This document shows, one piece after another, positions 10,442 to 22,458 of a DNA stretch of 64,000 bases; the stretch's first letter is position 1, and each line of letters starts with the position of its first letter. The stretch lies in assembly GCA_031308135.1 (NCBI GenBank), contig JAHLJT010000631.1, positions 193,877,685-193,941,684 on the forward strand, read 5' to 3'. The notes beneath the pieces are model-generated. The model did no database searches. It saw nothing but the letters and a program-made list of their open reading frames with translations, and was not told the DNA's origin. A program made the position numbers and the translations under genes. The stretch is from Acheta domesticus. Taxonomy: Eukaryota; Arthropoda; Insecta; Orthoptera; Gryllidae.

Positions 10442-11045
10442 TTAACCCTGCAGTGGTAACGTGACTTTTTGAAACAAAATTGGTAACGTGCGGTGTCTCC
10501 AGACCCCCACACTCTTTTCATGATATATGCTAAACTATTAAAAAATAAGTTAATATAATATTCTTCTTATATTATTAACAACGTTTTGCATGCAATTAAA
10601 CAATTTATTAAGAATTTAGTTCCTAAACAACTCTGAGAATTCATCAGGAAAGCTTCTAATATTTGTTTTCTACCTGTCTGCGCGTGTTGTCACATCCAAG
10701 CCCATGTTTCGTTGCAAAAATTGAAATCTTTTCAAATTCAAAGTACAATGGAAAATTTAAATATCATAATATCCACATTCCACAATTCAGTAAGATTTGG
10801 GTGCCCTGATTTTACAGATCCAGCCAAAATACGTAGCACAATTACTGGCTTCATTTCCTCTTTGTCAGACTTATACGTGCTGCGATCATTTTTATTCCTC
10901 TCTAAATCCATTTCATTTTTGATGTTGGTGGATTCTGAAATTCTCTCAATCAAATCCAAATCAATAAACAAAACATCATTATCCTGGTCTTTTGGAATTG
11001 CGTGCAGACTGCTTTTTCCAGGGCTGTGAGTAACAATATTCTGCT
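10442..11045 (-). mobile_element. Internally deleted piggyBac-family transposon
   Basis: One terminus is visible on the left: TTAA (10442-10445) followed by CCCTGCAGTGGTAACGTG, with GGTAACGTG repeated at 10482-10490. TTAA targets and CCC-type termini are hallmarks of piggyBac. Minus-strand DNA at about 10738-11040 encodes the N-terminal part of a piggyBac transposase, and about 10650-10720 resembles its C-terminal tail, so the central catalytic region has been lost. I could not find the right terminus. The element is a non-autonomous relic. Confidence 0.75.
10738..11040 (-). pseudogene. N-terminal piggyBac transposase fragment
   Basis: The minus-strand frame reads from about KSSLHAIPKDQ through VLFIDLDLIERISESTN and EEMKPVIVLRILAGSVKSG to LTELWNVD. 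This follows the order of piggyBac transposases: an F-x-L-x-x-x-x-x-I-x-x-x-TN segment, then an E(M/I)KA-type start of the domain with L-x-LAG-x-x-KS, then LW. The DDD catalytic core that should follow is absent. The frame is open but has no proper ATG start, so it is a fragment rather than a gene. Confidence 0.75.
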
Positions 11046-11235
11046 CCCGCTTTCAGCAAACGTTGGCGTATTCTTCACTCCTTTTTTAACATATAAAATG
11101 TTCGTAGTACTTCAGTACTACTTCCTAACGTAAGAATACATCATGCAATATGTTTCCAAGCTAATAGAAGAAGGGGGTGAACGGAGCGGGTGGGCGGGCG
11201 TTCCATGATGGAGAAGATGCGGAGAAGTGGGAGCC

Positions 11236-11545
11236 GATTGATTAGTGATTCCGGGCTCGAAGGTCATTAGATACGCAAAAGTAGTGTATGTTGTCGGAGG
11301 TAAAGGTTATCTTCCTCCGTACGATTCCGAGATCCTGCGCCGACCTACACGTCGGCTAGCGAAGTTTTCCCCAACCAGATATCTCCCACCAGCGGGGCAC
11401 CGCCCCAGTCGATACAAGCTCTAAGCTCCCGACACGTCTCTCTGTACGTGCGGCAGTGTTGTGTATTTAGGTGAATGAAAGTAAGGGTTGAGGTTAAGAC
11501 AAAGAATGGGAAGAAAAGAAACCGGGCGCGGTCTGTAGTACGTTT
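11236..11545 (-). repeat. SINE family A, copy 3 (5' truncated)
   Basis: Minus-strand copy starting at its 3' tail (gattgattagtgattccggg on the plus strand, 11236 on) and covering the conserved blocks accagatatctcccaccagc and cggggcaccgccccag. It stops near 11545 before the tRNA-like head, so it is 5' truncated. Confidence 0.85.
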
Positions 11546-13080
11546 GTTGGAGGGGGAAATGAACAACAGTGCCAACGTATGAACGGAGATGGCAAGGCTG
11601 TTTAATACTTGTGCTGTGATAAATACTAGGGCAATGTCGGGTAATCTCCGTAAAGGGAATTTTCAATTTATTCTGTTAATGGTAATTTTATTCTTAAAAC
11701 TAATTAGCAGCAGCATCAGTTACATCTTTGTAAATGTAAGTATGTAATGAACATCGATTTATCATTACAAGAATGTGTTACATTAAAAGAACTTGTCGTC
11801 TCGAAAAGAAGTGAGAGGGTAAAAGAAACAACAATACAAACTATTTTCAAACAGCTCTGTTTCCAAGTTAATTTTAAATCGGTCTAGCAATTTAAAAGAT
11901 GGAAGCATTTCATTTTTGATACCATTTGTAACAGTTAACCAGTTAAGAATTTTCCAAAGTGATCCCAACAAACTGATGGTTGCCGCCAGATGGTACTATT
12001 ATAAGTCTTAAATCTGAAAAACTATGAATCTGAGAATAAAACCACCAAAAATTGACGATCTATAAAATAATATGTTCTAATCACTCTTTGAAAAGCCATA
12101 ATCTTGTAATATGTCCTTTCATATTTTATAAAATTTGTATTTTTAGAGAAAGACTTTGGGATTTCAAATTAATTAATTATTTACTTGGCTTTGTCAGCTT
12201 TGTCGCTTTATATTCAATCTCATGCACTGCAATTTCTCTCATTCTTATAAAATACTCTGTCATTTATTTCTCAACGATACTTTTATGAAAATTAGTGTCT
12301 CTTTAGGTCTTCAGCTTTCATCTCGCTATAGTTGTCACTCTTACATCATAGACCTCTCGTACACGATGACCAAGTATCTATTGAATATCATACATCAGTA
12401 TTTTTATTTTCCAGTTCCCATCTGCACTTATTTTACTCTGTAATTACTTTTAGTTTTGTCTTTTATATAAAATAAAAAATTATACGAGGTATAAAATACA
12501 GAATTTTAATATAGAGAAGAAAACTGGAGGTATGTGTGAATGGTGTGTATGTGAACTTGTATAAGGTATGAAGACAAAAAGGCACGAGAAGGTATGAGAC
12601 AATAGGCATGAAAAAACATAAGAAAAATAAGTCTGAAAAGGTCGAGAAAAAGTGAAGGGATGACGTTCCTAAAGACGACAGTCCGTAAGCCTCTTTGAAA
12701 AAAAGAATAAAAAGAGGATTTCTTCCATTGACTCAAAAGCCTACTGTCCAAACTCCTCAGTTGTTCACAACATTCCCACGATATATCTACAAAACGTTTG
12801 CCGACTGATATGGAACATCAACTCAACTTTGTTGCTCTGTACACCAACATTAGGCGTACAAAAACACTTTTCTCTTTTCCACAACTCTATTCTTACATTT
12901 TTGTCTTATTCAATCCGTATAATATATATTGAACGTAGATTCATCTGCGCACCCAGTTGTTAATTTCACGGCACTAAGCGTTTTTTACAAACCGTTTTGC
13001 CTTCTCTTTCTTCTTCTCAAGTCTATAAATTGCTTTCCTTTACTTACTACATTTAACGTAAGCCTGAACACCTCGGCAGC
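11546..13080. other. AT-rich DNA without a recognised feature
   Basis: Only short overlapping ORFs on both strands, none with motifs. No RNA gene or repeat structure was recognised. Confidence 0.5.
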
Positions 13081-13084
13081 CCCA

Positions 13085-14330
13085 TCACAGCCTGGGTTCT
13101 TCCCTCTCCTTACTCCCCGTTCTGCAGCCTTTCACCGCCACCGCATCTGTGGCGCACGCACGAGCGCCTGCGCGCACACACGTCGCCCTCGGAATGCCTG
13201 CATCCGCAGCTCCGCTCGGGAGCTCGTAGCACCTCATTGCCCTCCGCTGCAGCTCACGGTCTCTCCCGCCCCCCGCGCCCGCCCCCGCGCCAGCACCCGC
13301 CCCCGCCCACCCCGCGCCCACCCCCGCGCCCACCCCCGCGCCCACCCCAGTGCTTACTCCCGCGCCCGTGCCCGCCCCCGCGCCCGCCCCCGCGCCCGCC
13401 CCCGCGCCTACCCCCGCACCCGCTACCGCCCCCGCGCCCGCTTCCGCCCCCGCACCCGCTACCGCCCCCGCGCCCGCTTCCGTCCCCGCGTCCGCTACCG
13501 CCCCCGCACCCGCTACCGCCCCCGCGCCCGTCTTCGCGCGCACCGCACCCCCGCGCCCACTCCGCCCCTGGCACTGCACCCACCCACCCCCGCGCCCGTT
13601 CCCGCACCCGCTCCCGCGCCGGCCATCGCGTCCGCCATCGCGCCCGCCACCGTGCCCACCCGCACCCATTTCCTACGCCTGTCCGCGCCTCTGCACCTGC
13701 ACTCGACCTTGCCTTCGCGCCCGACCTCACCCACACGCCAGACAACGCCCCCGCCCCTGCCCCCAGCCGCTAACCCTTCGTGACCCCTGCATTTCCCCGC
13801 GTTCTTCCCCACCCCCTCAACAACCACCACGCCAACCTGCTCCGCCATATCGACCTCTCCGCTACTCCGAGTAGAATCCCTACAACCGCCCCTCGTCCCT
13901 CCCCACCGCCCAAGCACCCACCCCCCGCAACGAGCCCGTCTCCCTGTCACCACTACCCTACCACCAAGACCTCCACCTAACCCAACCCTGCACCAGATCC
14001 CGCCCTCACTCGCGTTTGAATTCGCCATGGCTCCCTCCGCTATATCCGCTCCCCCCTATCCCCAACACCCCTCTGGTCCCGTTCCTTGCCCCAGCCCGGA
14101 GCATCTCCCCCGGCTCCGAGTCTGCGCCATCGCACGCGCCGGCACGTTGCGTCACACCTCGGCAGGCAGACAGGCACTCGGCGTGCTAATCAAGCCGCGG
14201 GGCGCAGGCAGCCTCGCGGGCGACGGATGCAGGCGGTACACTCGTTATCCCGTGCAAGTGGCTCCCGCAGAGCTCACTGCGGTCGCATCTCTGCTGTTGT
14301 TGTTTGCCCTCGCTCTGTCCATGTGTAATT
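13085..14330. repeat. GC-rich low-complexity island with degenerate 12-bp repeats
   Basis: The core at about 13257-13660 is built from degenerate CGCGCCCGCCCC-type 12-bp repeats. It reads as Pro/Arg/Ala-rich in every plus frame and Gly/Ala-rich in every minus frame. Four or more overlapping ORFs of 160-280 codons result from the lack of A/T-containing stop codons. The right half (13780-14330) is less repetitive but still GC-rich. No protein family or promoter element is recognisable. Confidence 0.75.
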
Positions 14331-14519
14331 GGGTTTCTCTAAGTAAATTTGCGAACGCGGGAAAGAAAGTAGCAGAAGAGAAGCGTGATCATTCTCGCTT
14401 ACGTAAGCGCGTGTATTACTGAAATCTTTCTTGTATTATTGGTCCACAGCCTAAATAATAGAAGAGATTCTAGCATTGCTTGTTTAGAGCCTTCCGGTCG
14501 ACGATATTATGTATCAGTT

Positions 14520-14643
14520 CTGTAGATGTCAACATCGTAATTACCATCATCATTACCATCGTCTCTCTCGCCCGAATCGTCGGCATTGCTGCCTTCACAG
14601 CCGTCGTAGATGCTACCGCCATCATCATTGGTGCCACCACCGT
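14520..14643. repeat. Degenerate CAT/GTC trinucleotide-rich segment, left part
   Basis: A stretch of imperfect catcat, gtcgtc and ccatcatc triplets ends where the SINE at 14644 begins. A similar triplet-rich segment resumes at 15185-15280 beyond the SINE, so the SINE appears to split one low-complexity region. Confidence 0.5.
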
Positions 14644-15171
14644 GATTGATTGAATGATTGATAGTGATTTCAGACGCGTGAACTACTGAGGTCATCAGTA
14701 CGTGAAGTGTATGTTGTTTCATCGGGAGGTAGCAGTGATCTTCCCAGTTGGATGGTGAGGTCCGGCGCCGACCTACCATCAACTTGCCAGGTGGTCCCCA
14801 ACCAGGTATCTCCCACTAGCAGGTCACCGCCTCATCCGGAACAAGCTCTAATCCAGCGTCAGGTGTTCCGGCATTTGTCGCAGTGTGGTACATGTTAGTG
14901 TATGTGTGGAAGGGGTATGGATAGGACAAGGACGAGGAAGGAAAGATCACGTGCGGCCCGTGGCCAATTTGTTTTACCGCTTCGATATTCGCCTGGAGAA
15001 ACTACAGAAAACTACTGATCAGAGCAGCCAGCCGCTAAAATTATCTTCCAGACAGCGACTGAATTCGACCTAGCTAGTGTCGAAAATCCTGACGCCGTCG
15101 GGAATAGAACCTAGGACCTTCCAGAGAGAGACACAGCAGTGACATCAGTTGATGCACAGAGCCACCTCCTC
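14644..15171 (-). repeat. SINE family A, copy 4 (full length)
   Basis: Complete minus-strand copy. Its 3' tail is gattgattgaatgattg at 14644, and on the minus strand the head ends with A box GTGGCTCTGTGC and B box GGTTCTATTCCCG (about 15100-15113 in plus coordinates). Body blocks match copies 2, 5 and 6. It sits inside triplet-rich DNA, and a weak similarity of the flanks (ggtgccacca and gatggcacca) may be a decayed target duplication. Confidence 0.88.
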
Positions 15172-15184
15172 CGATGGCACCAGC

Positions 15185-15784
15185 CTGATCGTTGTTGTCA
15201 TCGTTCTCGTCATTGTCACTGCCCTCATCCCTGTCGTCACCGTCGTTGTCAATGCCTCAACCGTCACCATGTTTTAAGTCAATCATCACTCGTTTTTCTG
15301 GTGTCTTTTCTCGTCTTTGTTGCTTTAAGTATCACATTTTTATTCTGTCGTTTCATAAGAACCATTTATTTTGATTGGAGATACCTCTTTAGTGGTTTCT
15401 CTTATTGCATATGAATGTAATGTCAGAAGACGTATTTTACGGCATGCCACAAAATAATAAAATGTTATTTATATTAAAACTTGTGGGTTTAATAGCATCA
15501 CATGAACTCCATTACCTTCTTTACAATGAATATTGAAATTGATCTGCTGGTGTGACATAAACTATCCTAGTGTACTATCATCAATCTTCTGACTACTTCT
15601 TATGTTTGCGGGCATAATATAAGGGCCATTTACATCACCTGCAAATTTCAAATTAAGTCGTAAGTGGACTGGTAAGTCCTGTGTTTGATGAACGAACAGA
15701 ATTCTAAATTAACCCAAACAAATTAGTTTATGATGTTTGACTCGAAATCTACTTACTTCATAAAAAGTGCGACTTAATTAGCGG
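15185..15784. other. Triplet-rich remnant then AT-rich DNA
   Basis: 15185-15280 continues the degenerate gtcatc/gttgtc triplets seen left of the SINE. From 15290 to 15784 I recognise nothing. Confidence 0.45.
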
Positions 15785-16111
15785 GTTCGATGGTCACTTC
15801 AAACGTATCGGGCTTTTGAACCCAAGTTTGTGGGTTCAAATCAGATCAAAGCCGTGGATTTTTTAGGGCGGAAAAATCCTTCGTCTTCCTGCGGAGGAAA
15901 GGTGACTGTCACATGTAGTAGATTTACTGCATGTAAAAGATTCTTTTGTCTCTGATCTCAATTCAAATCGCCTGTTTAGTCGTTCGAGATGATGTCTTCT
16001 TCCTCTGCTAGATGGTGAAAGAAGCGTACCGAAATTTGCATGGTTAGACGGAATAGCGGGCCTGATGGCCCAAGTCTCACCACGTAAAATAAGGCATTAA
16101 CTAACTAACTT
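15785..16111 (+). repeat. SINE family C (tRNA-derived, TAAC tail)
   Basis: A B box, GGTTCAAATC (15833-15842), lies in a tRNA-like head, followed by a body of about 250 bp with the segment gcctgatggcccaagtctca and a terminal (TAAC)n tail at 16097-16110. Head, body and short-repeat tail are the normal SINE layout. No other clear copy lies in this window. The 5' edge is approximate. Confidence 0.65.
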
Positions 16112-17600
16112 GTTTAGTGGTTAAACGTCAAGATATGAAATGCTGTTTGGCTTGAGCGACATAACTTCTCCGGTGATGGCATGCTGGAAATTTCAACACC
16201 GCGAAACTTCACATTATAAATTTAAATTGGTGTACTTTCAATGACATCATGCATCGTAAGCGTCACATCTTTGTAATAGAATAAATATTACAAGTAGCAT
16301 TTCATGGGTTAGGTAATGACTCGTATTATATGCACAGTTATGGTGAAATGAAGTATTTCCCTTGCGTCGCACGGAGAGAATGCTAAACTACAATCCCATC
16401 TACGTGAGTTTGTGCACAGTCTTCTAATGTGTAGCTGAAATATAATAGGTTGAAACTAGCAAAGCATAATCTTGGACACCAAACACCAACAATAAAGTAC
16501 AATATATTCATCAACGCACTTCAAGAAAACATAAACACATGTTTCACATGACATTTTCTGCATACTTTTCCACTCCAGACACGCATCTTAACAGGCACAC
16601 CGCCGGCGTACCTCTTTGGATTTTAGTATTATTGTATTTTTTCTTTTCTCTCGAACTTTCCCGCTTGCACAGTCTACGAAAAAGTCCCTAAGAAGGTATC
16701 CTAAATTTTGAAGACTTGTTCCCGTACTCTTCCGCTTATTTCCCCATACGATCTCATGCATCAATTATTTTTAAATAAAAAAATGTTCCAGTTCATAAAT
16801 TGTTACTTCCACAAGACGAAATCAGGTGACATTTCCGTTTAGCCATTCTCATATCTTGTCATTCTTACACTCCACTTACTACCACTTGAATGACTAAATT
16901 CTTAGTCTACTAAAAGCTTATATATAACAAAGAAGTTTATGCTAACCTTCATTGTATATTCCCAAATCATTATATGTTCATAATATTATTGGTATTTTTA
17001 CCAAATTTATATGACATTCCAATGATTTCTATTTCGACTGCCATTGTTATGAAATCATCCCCTTTTTAAACTGTTTGCATTTTAATCCTTTTTCGCACAT
17101 TCATGCATATACCTCAATTAAATTTTCATTCGTGTTCCATCAGGTTAATTTTCTCCCCTCTAATATGAAAGTTTCTTAGTCTGAGTGGTAAGGTGATTTT
17201 ATCTTCTACAAACGTTTTGGGAATTCGTATTCCCACAAAATCTCGCATTTCCCTTTGAACATGTTTCCTGAATCCATATTTCCATTCCTATAGATTAACT
17301 TTAATAAAATTACCGAAAACCATATTGGGCTAATTTTATTATTAGAATATTTCCTCAAAACCATTCCCGAATACTGCTGATATATGTTTAATTATCTTAA
17401 TTACGTAACGCGAATATCAAACCCTTCATTAACGGATTTTCTGAACAAACAACCCACACTCCCATATTCGCACTTTCCAGTACGACCCTCCTAGTCCTCC
17501 CATTCTACACGAATCCCTACAACAACCTGCAATTCCCGCTCCGGTCAGGAAGTCCTACCAAAGCCCCGCCACGACGTCTCTCCCGCAACGTCCTGCACCG
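16112..17600. other. AT-rich DNA without a recognised feature
   Basis: No ORF above background, RNA gene or repeat was recognised up to the 14-bp satellite. Confidence 0.5.
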
Positions 17601-17639
17601 GTGACTTTCGCTCCGACACATACGCCCCGACCACAAACG

Positions 17640-18340
17640 CCCCGCCCACACACGCCGCGCTACACACGCCCCGCCACACTTTTCCCGCCACACACTTCCC
17701 GCCACACACTTCCCGCCACACACTTCCCGCCACACACTTCCCGCCACACACTTCCCGCCACACTTTTCCCGCCACACACTTCCCGCCACACACTTCCCGC
17801 CACACACTTCCCGCCACACACTTCCCGCCACACACTTCCCGCCACACACTTCCCGCCACACACTTCCCGCCACACACTTCCCGCCACACACTTCCCGCCA
17901 CACACTTCCCGCCACACACTTCCCGCCACACGCCCCGCCACACTTTTCCCGCCACACACTTCCCGCCACATACTTCCCGCCACACACGCCCCGCCCACAC
18001 ATGCCCCGCCCACACACTTCCCGCCACACACTTCCCGCCACACACTTCCCGCCACACACTTCCCGCCACACACTTCCCACCACACACTTCCCGCCACACA
18101 CTTCCCGCCACATACTTCCCGTCACACACGCCCCGCCACACTTTTCCCGCCACACATTTCCCGCCACACACTTCCCGCCACACACTTCCCGCCGCACACT
18201 TCCCGCCACACACTTCCCGCCACACACTTCCCGCCACACACTTCCCGCCACACACTTCCCGCCACACACTTCCCGCCACACACGCCCCGCCCACACACGC
18301 CCCGCCCACACATGCCCCGCCCACACACAGACACCGCGCA
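17640..18340. repeat. 14-bp satellite array
   Basis: About 50 units of TTCCCGCCACACAC in tandem, interspersed with a CGCCCCGCCCACACA-type variant at both ends and at about 17930-18010. The period is 14 bp, not a multiple of three, so three units (42 bp) give a 14-residue peptide repeat in every frame. That produces overlapping ORFs up to 348 codons on both strands. These ORFs are an artefact of the array and not genes. Confidence 0.95.
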
Positions 18341-18399
18341 CACACGCCACGTCACACAAGCCCCGCCACGCACGCCTCACCACACACGCCCCAAAGGCC

Positions 18400-18800
18400 G
18401 TCCTTCACAGACCGTCTCCCCACCTCGACCGCATCGCCTTCCCCTCCCAGGACATGTCGCCTTACCCGCGATTCCTCACTCCGCCCTCAACGCCCCACGG
18501 CGCCCATCCACTTCCTGCAGCGGCGGGCGGCGCGGCGCGGAGCGGCGCGGCGTCGCGTATCCGATCGATGAGCCGCCGCCCCGCCCCGCCCCCCCCACTC
18601 CACCCCTCCCGCGCCTCCGCGTTTTATTCCAGATATCTGCCGCCTAATTAATGGGGCCCCCGGGGCGCCGGCGCCCCACGGTTAAGCGGCGCCGCGGCGC
18701 CCGCCGTCAGCCGCTCCCTCCCCTCCACACCCCTCCTCCTCCGCCCTGCCCGCCCAGCGCACCGGCGGCCACGCCCGCGCCACGCGCACATATGGCGGCT
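18400..18800. other. GC-rich island with strong GC palindromes
   Basis: Two perfect palindromes lie close together: GGGGCGCCGGCGCCCC (18662-18677) and GGCGCCGCGGCGCC (18688-18701). A TAATTAAT sequence at 18645-18652 sits just before them. Such a CpG-rich, palindrome-bearing block could be regulatory, but no TSS motif or gene is visible. Confidence 0.4.
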
Positions 18801-19325
18801 AGCGCAGAGCTCGAAAGATGAAATTGTGCCACGCCCATTTGCGATCACAGTCCGATACATACCAACACGAGAATGACCTAGATTTTACGAAGAACGTTGT
18901 ATCTGCATATTGCAGCCTCAGGGTGGATTAGTCCTGAAGGAGTAATAAATCCGAGTGATTGGAATTAGCACTAAGTTAGAATTACAGAGAGTAATGTGAT
19001 ATTAGTTGAAATCAAATCGTCTATACTGATGTAGGTGTTCTTTGCTACATTCTGAAGCTTACTGTATTTCACCCAAAGGATGTTTCTTTATCAACTGTCA
19101 ATGGACGGCACTGAAAAGATAAAAGTAGAGAAAATAATGAATTTATTATTAAAAGTTACAGAAATGGTTATTTTTTTACTAAACGCCGAAAATGGTCAGA
19201 CGTTTGCCTTTTTGGTGGCCATGCCTTCGACGAACGGTGCTGCTAATCAGGACTATACATCTGGTGATTAAGCGCTTCCCTTCTTCTCCAGACTGATTTG
19301 TTTACAGCCCCTCTACAAGGGCAAG
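18801..19325. other. AT-rich DNA without a recognised feature
   Basis: A 63-codon plus-strand ORF at 19080-19271 has no recognisable motif. Nothing else is seen. Confidence 0.45.
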
Positions 19326-19844
19326 CGTCATTAGTCTTGTAAGTGTAGTGCATGTTTTCTCGTGGGGAGATTACTCTGATCTTCCTGCGCTAGATAGTGA
19401 GAACCGGCGCCGACCTACTGCAGTTAGCAGTGTTTTCCTCATCCAGGTTTCTTCCACCAGTGGATCACTGGCTCAGCCGGGACAAGCTCTAAACTCCCGA
19501 CCGGTCGCCCGGCATGTGAGGTAATGTAGTGCATGTAAGTGTAAGTGGGGGTAAGTAAAAGTTGAGAGGACAAGAAAGAGAAAAAAATGTCGCACGTGGT
19601 CCGTGACCCAATTGTTAGGGTACTGCTCCGGCATTCGCCTGGTTGTTGATCGGAGAAACCACGGAAAACTACCAATCATAGCAGCCAGAAAGCAGGTAGA
19701 ATTCTCCTCCGAACAGCGACAGCACTCGACCCAGCTATGTAGCTAGTGTCGAAAATCCTGTCATCATCGAAACTAGAATCCTAGCACCTCCCGGTCAGAG
19801 GCACTGCAGTGACATCACTTGATGTCCTGAGCCATCTCTCCCGG
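19326..19844 (-). repeat. SINE family A, copy 5 (near full length)
   Basis: Minus-strand copy covering nearly the whole element. The head (about 19740-19844) carries the characteristic gatgtcctgagcca and gcactgcagtgacatca segments, with a decayed B box. Its 3' tail lacks the (AATC)n segment, so it is slightly 3' truncated or eroded. Confidence 0.88.
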
Positions 19845-20299
19845 CATTTCTACTGTGTTATTCACTTCTTTTTTAACAATGTGAGCTTTTTTGAAGTTAG
19901 AACCAATTCGCAGCTGGCACTTTGTAGGAGCAATATGTAAGAGTAATTGAGGATATAGAATTGAGGATTGTAGGAGTAATTTATATGGCGACGGTAGTGA
20001 CAGAGATTATGATGAATGGGATGCTTATTGGTCCACTACACATACCCAAATCTGCCTACTGCCAGTGTCTAGTGGTTTAAATGGTTGATCGGAAGCCAAA
20101 CAAAAATATTCTGAGAAATTTATCAGAAGAAATCTACAAAAGAATTATTTGATTAACATATCTATCTTTTACAACATTTATAATTCTAAATAATCGCATG
20201 TTTTGAAATTATTTAGAATTGTCGACCCACAGTGTAATCTTTGAACTCCTTTATACTATTTTGTAGACAGTTTTCAACCCTTAGTATATTATAAGTATT
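19845..20299. other. No feature recognised; 3' flank of the R4/Dong copy
   Basis: AT-rich DNA downstream of the retrotransposon ORF. Part near 20280-20299 may be 3' UTR, but it shows no similarity to the 3' UTR of the neighbouring copy. Confidence 0.4.
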
Positions 20300-22440
20300 C
20301 TAAGGGTATTCTTCTTTCACTTCCCAGTCCTTTGAATTACCTGGGAGTTTAGACAAGTTCTTACTCAAATTTTGCGGAACAAATCCCAGAGCTCCGATAA
20401 CTATCGGGACGACCTGTGCTTTTACGCCCCACATTCGGCTGATCTCGATTTCCAAACTCTTGTATTTAAGACGTTTCTCTGCCTCCTTGGTAACGACGTT
20501 TTGATCGCAAGGTACAGCAACATCGATAAGTAAACACGATTTTTTGGCCAAATCCCGGATAACTATATCCGGTTTGTTTGCCGCTATCGTGCGATCAGTT
20601 TGAATTTGTTGGTCGTACAATATCGTACACAATCCAACAGACGTCACCGGTTTCGGTGAGTGTTCGTACCACTTGGGGCATGTGTTTGGAACTTCGAGGG
20701 CGGTACAGATCTGCCAGTGGAGGTAGCTACACACCCTGTCATGTCTTTTAAGGTATTCGGTCTTTGCTAGGATTGGACAAGCTGAGACAATATGATCAAT
20801 GGTTTCTACTTGCTCCAGGCAAATGCGGCATTTGTCATCTTGGGAAATTTTGAGAACCGCTTTATCATAATGTCGTGTTCTCAAGGCCTGATCTTGGGCA
20901 GCTATTACAAGTGCTTCCGATTCTGGCTTCATCCTTCCCCTTTTATGCCACATAAATGATTGATCTTTATTGATCTGCACCTTGTCCATTCTTTTTAGGT
21001 ATTGACCGTGGAGTGGTTTGTCTCTCCACGATTTCTTTAACATTTTCTGTGTCTCAAATTTTATGTTAAGTAGCATCAGAAGTTCAGTGTCTCTGTCATT
21101 CTGGGTGTCTTGCATAGTCTTGTTCGCAATGCTTCTTGCTACACTTACAATTCCTCTGTTTCCCATTCTTCGATCAGATTTCATGACCTGCCTCATTAGT
21201 GGGTCATCTTGATGGCTGACTACATACTTTCCCATCCCGGTTATTGCATTGTGCCAGGAGGCTTCAATTTGTCTCAGGCCTCTTCCTCCTTCCTTACGTG
21301 AAACATAAAGTCTATGTACATCAGCTCGGGGGTGGGCAGCATGATGCATTGTAAGCAGTTTTCTGGTTTTTCGATCCATGATGCGAATTTCCTGTTCAGT
21401 CCAGTCTACTAGTCCGAAACTGTATTCGGCTACAGGCACCGCCAAACTACCAATTGCTGATATTTTATTCCTGGAGTTCAGAGCGGACTGCAGGACAAGT
21501 CTCACTCGTCTATAATACTCCCTGGGAATTCTCTCTTTCATTGTGTCATTCGAGATGGTCTCACATTCTTCAATGCCCAGATATTTGTAAGTTTTACCTG
21601 GCTCAAGATCTTGAATCACAGTGTGTCTATCAACTTCAATGTTCTCTGACGTTGTCATTTTGCCTCTTTTTAAGTTGACTTTTGCACACTTGTCAAGACC
21701 AAACTTCATGCAGATGTCATTGCTAAATTCATTGATGACAGACAGCATTTGGGAGAGAATCGCTTCATTCTTAGCAAACACTTTAAGATCATCCATGTAA
21801 AATAAATGTGATACAGGCCTTTCATCACCATGGAGCTTGCAACCAAAGTCAGTGTGCGACAGCTGTCTTGATAGAGGAATCAAACTAATGCAAAACAACA
21901 GAGGGGATAGTGAATCTCCTTGAAAAATTCCCCTGTTAATCTGAATACTTCTGGTTTCTACTACTCCCTTTCCGCTGTGGATTAGTAACCTGGTACTCCA
22001 CGACTTCATACTAGCCTTGCAAAACTCAACAAGTCTAGGATGAAATCGATAGATCTCCAGGGTCTTCAAAATCCAATCGTGTGGTACACTGTCAAAGGCT
22101 TTCTGGTAGTCAATCCAAGCCATGCTTAAATTACGTTTTCGTTTGTTTACATCATTCAAAATTATTTTATTCAGAAGCAAGATTTCCTTACAGCCATAGG
22201 AACCTTTACGACATCCTTTCTGTTCAACTGGCAACAGATGGTTCTTCTCTAGGTGCCTATACATTTTGTCAGCAATGGCTGCAGTTATAAGTTTGTACAT
22301 TACTGGCAGGCAAGTAATTGGCCTGTAGTTCTTCGCCAAAGAGCTGTCTCCTCCTTTGGGTAGCAAATACGTGATGCCGCGAGTGAGCCATTCGGGGAGT
22401 TCGTTAGGGTTTTCTAAAATGTTATTAACAGCCTTTGCAA
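20300..22440 (-). pseudogene. R4/Dong-clade retrotransposon, 5'-truncated copy 1
   Basis: The minus-strand frame is open for about 713 codons, from LAKAVNN at 22440 through the RT to the C-terminal endonuclease. Homology with copy 2 continues to about 22438, where this copy stops against (TAA)n, so it has lost the N-terminal Myb-like region and linker. RT motifs WIDYQKAFDSVPHD, RGIFQGDSLSPLLF and FYMDDLKVFAK are intact, as are the CCHC finger (CRIC...HIVSAC) and the KPD...LLIDVAVP endonuclease. The C-terminus, ending KDWEVKEEYP, diverges from copy 2 after NSK. The catalytic frames are uninterrupted, but the element lacks its 5' part and cannot be autonomous. Confidence 0.92.
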
Positions 22441-22458
22441 GTTATTATTATTATTATT
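22441..22458. repeat. (TAA)n at the junction of the two R4/Dong copies
   Basis: About six ATT/TAA units lie exactly between the 3' end of copy 2 and the truncated 5' end of copy 1. Dong in Bombyx is known to insert in TAA repeats and end in them, so this array is both tail and target. Confidence 0.9.

Noticed and set aside
12929..14028. Several overlapping ORFs of 160-284 codons on both strands
   Set aside because: All lie in GC-rich 12-bp-type repeats and read as low-complexity Pro/Arg/Ala or Gly/Ala sequence in every frame. Open frames here follow from lack of stops.
17517..18651. Long ORFs (up to 348 codons) with a 14-residue peptide repeat
   Set aside because: Generated by a 14-bp satellite that is open in all frames on both strands, with no start context or codon bias.
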